This document shows, in pieces, positions 56,478 through 64,000 of a DNA stretch of 64,000 nucleotides. Both the position numbers and the translations under genes were made by a program. The stretch is from CAVPCZ01 sp963702445 (GTDB lineage: Bacteria; Bacteroidota; Ignavibacteria; UBA10030; UBA6906): NCBI GenBank assembly GCA_963702445.1, contig CAVPCZ010000018.1, positions 124,001-188,000 on the forward strand, given 5' to 3'. Under the pieces are notes generated by a model. It saw only the letters and a program-made list of their open reading frames with translations. It was not told where the DNA came from and ran no database searches. The stretch's first letter is position 1, and the number at the start of each line of letters is the position of its first letter.

Positions 56478-58605
56478 ATGGCATTTTCCCTTTCAGAGTA
56501 TACAGGCAATTTCAAGTTTCACGATCTCCTCAAATTTGATTTCGGCCATCTCAAAGGAGACATAGCCGGCGGGATCACCTCCGCGGTGGTTGCGCTGCCG
56601 CTCGCGCTCGGGTTTGGCATCCTGGCGTATGGCGGGGATCCGCGCGGGGCGGTGGCGGGCCTCTACGGCGCGGTCTTCACCGGGTTTCTTGCCTCCTTCT
56701 TCGGGGGCACCCCCCGCCAGATCACCGGTCCGACGGGCGGGATGACGGTGATTCTCACCATGGTGTACAAGCAGTACGGCGGGCCGGACGCGCTCCTGGG
56801 GGCCTGTCTTATTGCCGGACTTCTGCAGATCGGCTACGGGTTTCTCAAAGTCGGCCGGTTCATTTCCTTCGTTCCGTATCCGGTTATCGTCGGGTTTACC
56901 AACGGCATTGCGATGCTGATTTTCTGGCAGCAGCTTCCGTCTGCTGGCCGCCGCCCCGGTTGTCGCGGCGCTGACCATTGCGACGATCGTCATCACGCCC
57001 TACATACACAAGAACATTCCGCGGGCGCTTCTGGGGCTTCTCGTAGGGACCGGCGCGGGAGCGTTCCTGTTCGCGGACTGGGAATGGGCTCGTCTCGCGA
57101 TTAATCCGGCGTCATGGACCATTGTCACGGCGGATACGCTCTCGCTGATCGGCGAAATTCCGCGTTCTTTTGCTGTGCCTTCTTTGCCCCGGGTCGACTG
57201 GGCGACGTGGTCGCGGTTGCTGCCCGCCGGACTCACCATATCGCTCCTCGGGGCGCTCGAGACCCTGCTCGCCTCCGTGGTTGCCGACAGTCTCACCGGC
57301 GACCGGCACAACAGCGATCGTGAGCTGGTTGGCCAGGGGATAGGCAATTTTGTCGCCGGTGTGTTCGGTGGCATCGCGGGGACAGGCGCCATTGTGCGCA
57401 CCAACGTGAATATCCGTGCGGGCGGCACCACGCGTCTTGCCGGCATGATTCACGCCCTGGTGCTGGTCGCGGTCATGATGGTCCTGGCTCCGCTCGTGGG
57501 TACGGTACCGCTCGTGGTGCTGGCCGGGGTTCTCACCATGACCGCCATCGGCATGTTCGAATGGGAACCGCTCAAGCTGCTTCCGAAAACCCCGCTCCCG
57601 GATGCTCTGGTGATGATGACCACCATGATCATTACCGTGGTATCCGATTTGATCACCGCCGTGCTTGCCGGTTTCGCGCTCGCCGGGTTTCTGTTTGTCT
57701 ACAGGATGAGCGAGCTCGGGGTCACCAACATGCTCACTGCCGGGCGTCCGGGGAAGATTTCCCCGGAGGATGCGGAATCGCTGCGCAAACACAGGATCGT
57801 CGCGTACGATATCGAAGGGCCGCTCTTTTTCGGGGCCGCAAAGAACTTTGTCCGGGATATCGAGCAGCAGTCCAATTTCCGCGTGATTATCCTCAACATG
57901 GAGAACGTTCCGGTCATCGATACGACCGGCGCGCTCGCGCTGGAGGATATTGTGGACCGGCTGAACAGGGACAGGAAGAAACTGATTATTGCCGGCATGC
58001 GGAAGGAGGTTCGTGCCGTGCTGCACAGGCTCGGCGTCAGCCAGAAGATCGGTGTGGGCCACTTTGCCGGCGATCTCCGTCGCGCCATCCGTGATGCCGT
58101 CGCGCATGTCACCGGCGAAAGAGAGCGATTGCTCCTGGGTTCCTTTTTGCACCAGGACCTGATCATGCTGGATGTCAAGGCCGAGACGAAAGAGGAGCTC
58201 TTCAAGAAAATGGCCGATCGCGCGGAGCGCGCCGGGTTTGTCGCTGACAAGGCCGCATTCGAGCGCGACCTCTGGGAGCGTGAGGAAGCGGGCTCGACCG
58301 GTCTGGCCAACGGGGTGGCGATCCCGCACTCCCGGTCCGGCTCGGCGGGCCGGATGGTGATTCTCGTTGCCCGTCTCTCGGAGCCGATTCCGTACGAAAC
58401 GCTGGACAATCAGCCTGTCCGTATGGTCTTCATGATTGCCGCGTCACAGGATGACGATGCGTATCTTCGCATCCTCTCATTGCTTGCGAAGTCGTTAAAC
58501 AGCCCAGGCGTTACGGAGCGGCTCCTTGCCGCGCCGACAACGCATGACCTCTATGATCTTCTAGCCCACGAGATCGAACATGAAACTGACCCCAAAGGCC
58601 GTTAA
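56478..58605 (+). CDS. SulP anion transporter with STAS and C-terminal PTS EIIA-like domain (frame-broken)
   Basis: Membrane permease of the SulP/SLC26 family: LKGDIAGGITSAVVALPLALGFG, GGTPRQITGPTGGMTVIL, FTNGIAMLIF, then after a break near 56940 AGLTISLLGALETLLASVVADSLTG. A STAS domain (LFFGAAKNFVRDIEQQ, VIILNMENVPVIDTTGALAL) follows. From about 58130 there is a PTS EIIA type-2 domain (LHQDLIMLDVKAETKEELFKKMADRA) with the phosphorylatable His in GLANGVAIPHSRS. The break is a +1 shift, and the segment there is about 35 residues shorter than in typical SulP proteins, so a deletion is also likely. The fusion suggests phospho-control of anion (bicarbonate or sulfate) transport. Confidence 0.85.
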
Positions 58606-58864
58606 CACCTACGGTTATGTGAGCATCGCGTTGATGCTACTCATGGTCGTGGTGATTCTGATGCAATGGGTTCCGCGCTCCTGGTTCTATCCGCTCTTTG
58701 CCGTTGCCGTCACGTTGTACATGATCCGCATCACGATGAGGCTGGTTCTTGCGCGGCAGGAACGGGTGGCACGCAAAGCGCAAAAGAGCCAGGGGGGATC
58801 CGGCGCGGCGCCGTCCGACCAGCCACCGTCCGTCCCGCCGCCGGCGAAGAAGCACACACCGTGA
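58580..58864 (+). CDS. Small membrane protein, two predicted helices
   Basis: 94 residues, not recognised. GYVSIALMLLMVVVILMQWV and WFYPLFAVAVTLYMIRITMRLVL form two membrane helices with a short turn, followed by a basic then Pro-rich tail (PSDQPPSVPPPAKKHTP). It overlaps the SulP gene by 26 bases and the next gene by four, so it is translated with them. It could be an accessory subunit of the transporter. Confidence 0.7.
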   Translation: MKLTPKAVNTYGYVSIALMLLMVVVILMQWVPRSWFYPLFAVAVTLYMIRITMRLVLARQERVARKAQKSQGGSGAAPSDQPPSVPPPAKKHTP

Positions 58865-59814
58865 TCCGCATCGGGATTCTGGGCACCGCTTCCATCGCCC
58901 GCCTGTTTTTCGGAGCGCCTCTGTCCCGGGCGGCCATCGTTGCCGTCGCCAGCCGTGATGCCGGGCGCGCACAGGAATTCGCCCGTCATTATCACATCCC
59001 CCGGTCATACGGTACGTACGAAGAACTGCTGGCCGACCCCGGAATCGATGCTGTGTATATTCCGCTGCCCCAGCATCTGCACCATCTCTATACGATAAGA
59101 GCTGCGGAGGCGGGCAAGCATGTGCTTGTTGAAAAACCCGCCGCGGTCTCCTCTGCGGAAATCGAGCAGATGATCAGCGCCTGCCGTGCCTCCCGTGTGC
59201 TCCTCATGGAAGGGTTCATGTACCGGTTCAAAACACTGCATCACCGTGTGCGGCGGCTGGTGACGGAAGGAACGCTGGGAACGATTCGCTACATCGACTT
59301 CAGCTGGTGTTTCAACATACGAAAACTTGTGCGCAGCCCCTTCCGGCTGGAAAAAGCGGCAGGCGGCGGGGCGTTGAATGACCTCGGCATCTACGGGCTG
59401 GATTTTCTCCACTTCCTGGGTCTGCCCGATCCGGTGCTCGTCCATGCTGATGTGCAGCGAGAAACGCCGGACGGTGTGGACATGTTCACACACATGACCT
59501 GGCAGGCAGGCCCGGCGTGCGTGGCCATCACGTGCGGATACACCTGCGATGCAAACTACTATACGGTGTGCGGCGAACTTGGCTCGGTGACGGTGCCCGG
59601 ATCGCTTTCCGGGCGGATCATGGAGAATGTGCTGTTTCTTCACGTCCTCCAGCACGACAAACGCATCGAAGAACGGTTCCCGGCGGAGAATCCCTACGTG
59701 AAGGAGCTCGACTATTTTGCCGGGTGCATCGAGGAGGGTCGCGAACCGGAAACCGGTGGAGAGGGGAGTCTGCGGAACCTGAAGCTGATTGAGGAAGTGA
59801 AGGCGGGGCGCTAG
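58861..59814 (+). CDS. Gfo/Idh/MocA-family NAD(P)-dependent oxidoreductase
   Basis: 317 residues, GTG start overlapping the previous stop. IRIGILGTASIARLFFGAPL is the dinucleotide-binding motif and AGKHVLVEKPAAVSSAEI carries the family's EKP signature with the catalytic Lys. MEGFMYRFKTLHHRV and GGGALNDLGIYGLDFLHFLG are typical of the trans-1,2-dihydrodiol/xylose dehydrogenase-like group. It oxidises or reduces a sugar or sugar derivative; the exact substrate is unknown. Confidence 0.85.
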   Translation: MIRIGILGTASIARLFFGAPLSRAAIVAVASRDAGRAQEFARHYHIPRSYGTYEELLADPGIDAVYIPLPQHLHHLYTIRAAEAGKHVLVEKPAAVSSAEIEQMISACRASRVLLMEGFMYRFKTLHHRVRRLVTEGTLGTIRYIDFSWCFNIRKLVRSPFRLEKAAGGGALNDLGIYGLDFLHFLGLPDPVLVHADVQRETPDGVDMFTHMTWQAGPACVAITCGYTCDANYYTVCGELGSVTVPGSLSGRIMENVLFLHVLQHDKRIEERFPAENPYVKELDYFAGCIEEGREPETGGEGSLRNLKLIEEVKAGR

Positions 59815-59931
59815 TGCGCGCAACGCAGACAAACAGACTTCTGTGACTGCGCTCCGCGCTGTCGCCGCCCCTTCGCTATAGCTGCACTCCGACTGCGGGG
59901 CCTCTTGCCGGCCGGTGTTCCGGCGATCGGC

Positions 59932-60282
59932 CTAGGCCCGCTCTTTCTTCGAGGCCACCAGGTAGAACGCAATCAGTCCCACACCCCCGAACAGAGCCAT
60001 CAGCGCAGGAATGACACCATCGCCCACGTTATAGACATTGTTCAGCCAGTTGCCGATGACTGCCGCGAGACCGATCCCGACGAACACCATGCCCCACATG
60101 AGGGATGTGAGGGAGTTCGTCCGGCGCCCTCCGCGCTCATAGAGCGCCTTGATATCTTCCGACTTGAGCCCTTTTTCGATCATGGTCATACGTTCCTTGT
60201 GCCTCGTGAGAATGATGCTTCCCCATATGACCACAACGGTCATGAAGAAAACGGTGCTGACGATAACGGGTTCGGCTTCCAT
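59932..60282 (-). CDS. DUF6249-like membrane protein, divergent from the sigma factor
   Basis: 116 residues from ATG 60282, set by AGGAG six bases upstream. VIVSTVFFMTVVVIWGSIIL is an N-terminal helix, RHKERMTMIEKGLKSEDIKAL the cytoplasmic motif typical of this family, then two more helices (LMWGMVFVGIGLAAVIGNW, VIPALMALFGGVGLIAFYLV). Function unknown. It is transcribed away from an ECF sigma gene and carries the same ECF-type promoter, so it probably belongs to that regulon. Confidence 0.75.
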   Translation of the reverse strand: MEAEPVIVSTVFFMTVVVIWGSIILTRHKERMTMIEKGLKSEDIKALYERGGRRTNSLTSLMWGMVFVGIGLAAVIGNWLNNVYNVGDGVIPALMALFGGVGLIAFYLVASKKERA

Positions 60283-60349
60283 GAGTGCTCCTGATTGGAG
60301 AATGTGTGGGGTCCGGGCATCAAGCCAGTGGACCCCTGGTGATAATTTA

Positions 60350-60376
60350 GACATCAGCGCGTCCGGAATTGTTTCA
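60350..60376 (-). promoter_or_regulatory. ECF-type promoter for the divergent membrane protein
   Basis: On the minus strand TGAAAC (60376-60371), 17 bases, TGTC (60353-60350). GGTGAAACAATTC is shared exactly with the promoter of the sigma gene. Confidence 0.6.
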
Positions 60377-60435
60377 CCTGTGCATGGCGAATGGCGATAC
60401 GGCAAGGAAGAATTGTTGCCCGAGGGGAGGCACGG

Positions 60436-60462
60436 TGAAACAATTCGGGCATGAAGGGCGTC
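60436..60462 (+). promoter_or_regulatory. ECF-type promoter for the sigma/anti-sigma operon
   Basis: TGAAAC (60436-60441), 17 bases, CGTC (60459-60462), the layout of ECF (SigW/RpoE-like) promoters. The transcript would start only about 7 bases before the ATG at 60476. Confidence 0.6.
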
Positions 60463-60475
60463 AAAAGGGTGTTCC

Positions 60476-61054
60476 ATGGAACACGACACCGATATCGTAG
60501 CCCGCATCCTGGCCGGAGACAAGCGGCAGTTCGGCGTGCTGGTGGACCGGTATAAAGACCGGGCGCTGACACTTGCCTGCCGGCTTCTGGGCAGCAACGA
60601 AGAGGGCGAAGAAGTACTCCAGGATGCCTTCCTGAAGGCCTTCTACGCCCTTCCGGGCTTTCGCGGCGATGCCCGTTTTGGCACATGGTTCTACCGGATT
60701 GTCTATAACAGTTGTATGACCCGTCTCAGCCGCCGGAGGGAAGCGCCGGTCTCACTCGACGGGGAAATGCAGGGTGACGGCGCGTCCGCGTTGCCTGACA
60801 CCGGCACGATGAGTATTCTGGACCGACTGGAAGAGGAGGAGATGCAGACGATCTTGGCGGAAGAAATGGAGCGTCTCCCGGAACGATTCCGCGCGGTGCT
60901 GACGCTTTTCTACGTTCAAGAGCAGCGGTACGAGGAAATCGCCCTGATTCTGGGAGAGCCCCTCGGGACGGTGAAGACACATCTTTCTCGCGGCAGGGTG
61001 CTGTTGCGCGAACGGGTAGCGAGGCGGTATAACGATACGGTGAGGGCTGCATGA
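60476..61054 (+). CDS. ECF RNA polymerase sigma factor
   Basis: 192 residues. Region 2 (DIVARILAGDKRQFGVLVDRYKDRA and EEVLQDAFLKAFYALPGFRG) binds core polymerase and the -10 element. Region 4 (LPERFRAVLTLFYVQEQRYEEIALILGEPLGTVKTHLSRGR) holds the HTH that reads the -35. It is RpoE/SigW-like. The next gene encodes its predicted zinc-binding anti-sigma factor with a four-base overlap. Two matching ECF promoters flank it, so it is likely autoregulated. Confidence 0.92.
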   Translation: MEHDTDIVARILAGDKRQFGVLVDRYKDRALTLACRLLGSNEEGEEVLQDAFLKAFYALPGFRGDARFGTWFYRIVYNSCMTRLSRRREAPVSLDGEMQGDGASALPDTGTMSILDRLEEEEMQTILAEEMERLPERFRAVLTLFYVQEQRYEEIALILGEPLGTVKTHLSRGRVLLRERVARRYNDTVRAA

Positions 61055-61607
61055 ACGATCATCTGACTCCGAGATGTCCTGCAGCTGCTGGCGGACGGGG
61101 AGTTGCCTGAAGAGCAGGCCATTGCTGCGCAGGTCCATATGAGCTGCCTGCCCGTCGTGTGAATCCGCCGCGCAGAAGATTCAACGTTTCAACCGGGCGC
61201 TTCGCCGGGTTCCTCTCCAAAAAACCCGATCACGCTTCACGCAGGACGTTCTCACGCAACTCCATATCGTTCCGCGCGCACCGCTGGCTTTCCGGATTCT
61301 GGAACACGCAGGCTCCGCCTTCGGGGTGGTGCTTGTTCTTTCCATCCTTCTGGTGGTGTACGTCTCGGCGACAAGTCCGGCGCGGGGGAGTGAGGGGGTG
61401 CAGCAGGATGTGGCGGGAAGGGTGATGCAGACAGTGAAGTCGGCTCTGGATCAGGGGCTGGCGGGTTTTTCCGGCTGGTTGACACACGCGGCCCCCCAGG
61501 TCTTCGGCCACGGGGCGATTGGCATCTCCCTGATGCTCCTGCTTATGGTGCCGGCGATTGCGCTGATTGACCGGCTCTGGGGGAGGAAACGAATGATCGG
61601 TGGTTAG
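61051..61607 (+). CDS. Zinc-binding anti-sigma factor (two frameshifts)
   Basis: Starts at ATG 61051 overlapping the sigma stop. After removing one base near 61065-61072 and the extra C near 61148, the frame reads LQLLADGELPEEQAIAAQ, then HMSCCPSC (HXXXCXXC zinc motif of ZAS anti-sigma factors), a basic linker, and membrane helices at FGVVLVLSILLVVYVSA and HGAIGISLMLLLMVPAIALI. About 184 residues. The cytoplasmic zinc domain would hold the sigma factor at the membrane until a signal releases it. Without the two corrections only short fragments remain. Confidence 0.78.
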
Positions 61608-61660
61608 TGCCGTCCGGCGCGCTGCCGCGCTTGCACCCGGTTCGCTGCCGCCCGTACCGC

Positions 61661-61963
61661 TTATTTTGCCGCAGACAGATACCGCACTTCTTCCTTGCCA
61701 ATGATCTCCGCGGAGTGGGAAGTGTTCTTCGGGAGGTCCAGGCGGTCTCCGGGTTTCATCAGCCATTCGTGGGAATCGGTGATAATCTTCATTTTTCCGG
61801 ACACGATCACGACGAAGTCGTCGAAAGGATGCTTGTGCCTTCCGTATTTCGTTCCGGGAAGGTCCGAATAGAGTTCAACCTCCAGCCCTTCCGCCTCGAG
61901 CAGCCTCTTCAGTTCTTCAAGAGTCGGTTTTCGTGGCTTGTTCCACCGCACAACATCCATCAT
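61661..61963 (-). CDS. Small cupin-domain protein
   Basis: 100 residues, a single cupin fold. GTKYGRHKHPFDDFVVIVSG holds the HXH metal motif and EWLMKPGDRLDLPKNTSHSA the second cupin motif with a late His. No signal peptide. The N-terminal third is charged and helical (TLEELKRLLEAEGLEVE). Function unknown; such proteins often sense or store small ligands. It lies 21 bases downstream of bshA on the same strand. Confidence 0.8.
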   Translation of the reverse strand: MMDVVRWNKPRKPTLEELKRLLEAEGLEVELYSDLPGTKYGRHKHPFDDFVVIVSGKMKIITDSHEWLMKPGDRLDLPKNTSHSAEIIGKEEVRYLSAAK

Positions 61964-61984
61964 GGTTTCAACCCTTCAACGTTA

Positions 61985-63106
61985 TTATGACCGCTGCAGA
62001 CACTCTGTATAGTAGGATTCGTATTCCGTGACAATACGTTTCACATCGAAATGCTCCACGGCCCGTTTGCGGCAGGCATCGCGGAACAGGGTCATCTTCG
62101 TGTCATTGGTGAGCAGCTCCACCGCATAGCGGGCCATGCGCTGGATGTCGCCAATTTCGGCGATGTACCCCGTCTGACCGTGCACCTGCATTTCCGGTAA
62201 TCCTCCCACGCTTGATGAGATCAGCGGCACGCCGCAGGCCATCGCCTCCAGTCCCGCCAGTCCAAAACTCTCCGACTGGCTGGGCATGAGCATCAGGTCC
62301 GAAGATGACAGTATGGGGACAAGCTCCGTTTGCTTGCCCAGGAACCGGACATGTTCCTGCAGGTCCAGCTCGCGGACAAGCAGTTCGCATGATGATCGTT
62401 CCGGGCCGTCGCCGACGAGCAGGAGTTTCGCCGGCAATTTTTTCCGGACCTCATCAAACACCCGTATGACATCCGGCACGCGCTTTACCAGCCGGAAATT
62501 CGAGGTGTGGACGAGGATCTTCTCGCCCGCCTCCGCAAACCGTTCGCGTACGCGGGTGCATTCAATGCGGCGGTACCGGTCGGTATCCACGAAATTCGGT
62601 ATGACCCGGATTTCTTTATGTATGCCGTAATTCGTGAGCGTTTTCTCGCTCAGGAAGCGGGAGACGGCCGTTACCCCGTCGCTCTGCTCGATGCTGAATT
62701 TCATCACCGAGAGAAAGCTCGGTTCGAGCCCGACAAGCGTGATGTCCGTCCCGTGCAGCGTGGTAATGACCTTCAGCTGCCCCCCGAGAATCTGGCGCGC
62801 GAGGTAGGCGCTGGTTGCATGCGGGATGGCATAGTGGGCATGGACAATGTCCAGTTTCTCGAACTGGGCCACTTCCACAATCTTGCTGGCCAGTGCCGGT
62901 GTATACAGAGGAAACTCGAACACGGGATAGCTGGCCATTTCCACTTCGTGATAGAAGACATTCCCGAGAAACCCATCCAGCCTCATCGGCATCGCATAGC
63001 TGATGAAGTGGATCATATGTCCCCGTTCGGCCAGGGCCTTCCCGAGCTCCGTCGCAATGACGCCGCTTCCTCCGTACGTGGGATAGCAAACAATCCCGAT
63101 TTTCAT
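61985..63106 (-). CDS. bshA: N-acetyl-alpha-D-glucosaminyl L-malate synthase BshA
   Basis: First enzyme of bacillithiol synthesis, transferring GlcNAc from UDP-GlcNAc to malate. 373 residues of GT4 fold. MKIGIVCYPTYGGSGVIATE and ALAERGHMIHFISYAMP are specific to BshA among GT4 enzymes. LHGTDITLVG, VIPNFVDTDRYRR and PSQSESFGLAGLEAMACGVP hold the donor-binding Glu motif. Bacillithiol is the main low-molecular-weight thiol in many Bacteroidota. The other pathway genes are not in this window. Confidence 0.92.
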   Translation of the reverse strand: MKIGIVCYPTYGGSGVIATELGKALAERGHMIHFISYAMPMRLDGFLGNVFYHEVEMASYPVFEFPLYTPALASKIVEVAQFEKLDIVHAHYAIPHATSAYLARQILGGQLKVITTLHGTDITLVGLEPSFLSVMKFSIEQSDGVTAVSRFLSEKTLTNYGIHKEIRVIPNFVDTDRYRRIECTRVRERFAEAGEKILVHTSNFRLVKRVPDVIRVFDEVRKKLPAKLLLVGDGPERSSCELLVRELDLQEHVRFLGKQTELVPILSSSDLMLMPSQSESFGLAGLEAMACGVPLISSSVGGLPEMQVHGQTGYIAEIGDIQRMARYAVELLTNDTKMTLFRDACRKRAVEHFDVKRIVTEYESYYTECLQRS

Positions 63107-63205
63107 TGGATCCTCATGAGTGGGATGAAGATAAGTAAGGTGGGGGGAAACTGCAAGAACTTTGAAGAATTAGCTATAACAGTATTTGCCACAAAGGAGT
63201 ATATT

Positions 63206-63829
63206 ATGTCGATGGAAGACACGTACACAACCATACTTCGCCGGGGGACGGCGGAGGTGAAGGTTCAGGGCTCCCGTTTTATCGCTCTGGCCGTTCCCGG
63301 AGCCAGGCGCGAAGAGATTGAACGCGTGCTGGAATCTGTGCGGAAGGAGTACTTTGATGCAACGCACCATTGCTATGCCTACCGGCTCGGCACCGGCCGG
63401 GAGGCGTACCGTATGCACGACGATGGTGAGCCGGCGGGGACCGGGGGACGGCCAATTCTGACGGCCATTGACCGGGAGGGGTTGACAGATGTCGTGGTGG
63501 TGGTGACGAGGTATTTCGGCGGGACAAAACTGGGGGTCGGGGGGCTGGCGCGCGCCTACGGCGAGGCGGCCGGCGAGGCGCTCCGGAACGCCGGGCGGGA
63601 GACACGGTTTGTCATGTCGGAGCTTGATGTGATCTTCCCGCACGAAGTGACCAGTGCGGTCATGCATTGCATCTCACGGACCCAGGCGCGGATTGTCGAA
63701 ACCGCGTACGAAGAGCATGTGCGCATGCGGGTGGAAATCCGGCAGTCCGCGGCCGGGGAGCTGAAAGACCGGCTGGTGGAGCAGACGGGGGGGAAGGCTC
63801 TCGTGAGTTTGAGGGATGCTCTTGAGTGA
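63206..63829 (+). CDS. YigZ/IMPACT family protein
   Basis: 207 residues. ATG 63206 follows AAAGGAGT. GSRFIALAVPGARREEIERVLES, ATHHCYAYRLG and the hallmark DDGEPAGTGGRPIL followed by VVVTRYFGGTKLGVGGLARAYGEA identify the IMPACT/YigZ N-terminal domain. A ferredoxin-like C-terminal domain (VRMRVEIRQSAAGELKDRLVEQTGG) follows. The eukaryotic relative regulates GCN2; the bacterial role is not established. Divergent from bshA. Confidence 0.88.
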   Translation: MSMEDTYTTILRRGTAEVKVQGSRFIALAVPGARREEIERVLESVRKEYFDATHHCYAYRLGTGREAYRMHDDGEPAGTGGRPILTAIDREGLTDVVVVVTRYFGGTKLGVGGLARAYGEAAGEALRNAGRETRFVMSELDVIFPHEVTSAVMHCISRTQARIVETAYEEHVRMRVEIRQSAAGELKDRLVEQTGGKALVSLRDALE

Positions 63830-64000
63830 GGGACCGCTGCAGGGAGTTGTTGCCTTCCGCTTGCTCACGGCGCAGAGTTACCTCTGCCTGCCGCGGGGCG
63901 GAGATGGTCCGGTGCCTTCCGAGTGGTTCCCTCCGCCTGCCGGGCTCCAGATCGTCGGGTGACTCCTGAGTGCTTCCTGTCGTCTTGCCGATCCCCGCGT
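63830..64000. other. Right end, no gene recognised
   Basis: 171 bases after the YigZ stop. No convincing frame, RNA gene or terminator was seen; the next gene probably starts outside the window. Confidence 0.4.

Noticed and set aside
1..64000. tRNA, rRNA or transposase genes
   Set aside because: Intergenic gaps were read for cloverleaf ends and transposase motifs; none was convincing.

Overview
The window looks like a high-GC chromosome segment from the Bacteroidota/Ignavibacteriota/Chlorobiota side of the FCB group. Evidence for this is type IX secretion (T9SS) sorting tails with the NYPNPFNPSTTIRYGLP signature on three secreted proteases, a DUF4835/PorD-like protein, a PorV-like barrel, a SusC-like TonB receptor, an AraC-type hybrid two-component sensor, BshA (bacillithiol synthesis) and a YbeY with the GYDD ending. 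Most genes are on the plus strand up to 37 kb and are tightly packed, often with ATGA-type overlaps. No rRNA, tRNA, CRISPR array or transposase was recognised.

Layout. 0-10 kb is a uronate-polysaccharide cluster: GH88 plus DUF4861 (perhaps one fused protein), GH2, KduI, KdgK, a PL6 lyase, an alginate-lyase-superfamily lyase and a tiny membrane protein. The lyases and GH88 would release unsaturated uronates, and KduI and KdgK feed them towards KDPG. 10-21 kb holds lysS, a TonB receptor, a lipoprotein, a GH57 4-alpha-glucanotransferase, a GT2, a CtpA-like protease, a DUF3108 protein and an MBL hydrolase. 21-37 kb is housekeeping: unknown-ybeY-smg-topA, a Xer recombinase, hpf-hprK, an M23 peptidase, DUF2795, a BamA/TamA-like barrel, holB, metG, a TatD-radical SAM fusion, GT9, and a DUF4835 gene on the minus strand.

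38-52 kb looks accessory. A HicAB module and a HepT/MntA module bracket a minus-strand block with a hybrid two-component regulator (HTCS), an S41 protease and two tandem copies of an M28 aminopeptidase, the proteases all carrying T9SS tails. One M28 copy is badly decayed. This reads as a regulated secreted-proteolysis locus, with an HTCS sitting next to proteases instead of glycanases. 52-64 kb has a PorV-like barrel, a helix-hairpin-helix barrel protein, mnmA, a SulP-STAS-EIIA fusion, a small membrane protein, an oxidoreductase, an ECF sigma/anti-sigma pair with two divergent ECF-type promoters, a cupin, bshA and a YigZ/IMPACT protein.

Reading-frame caveat. At least fifteen genes are broken by single-base shifts, nearly all of them +1 and often in short homopolymers. 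Most of these encode essential proteins (lysS, metG, mnmA), so sequencing or assembly error is the likeliest cause. Such genes are reported as one CDS with the break positions given.
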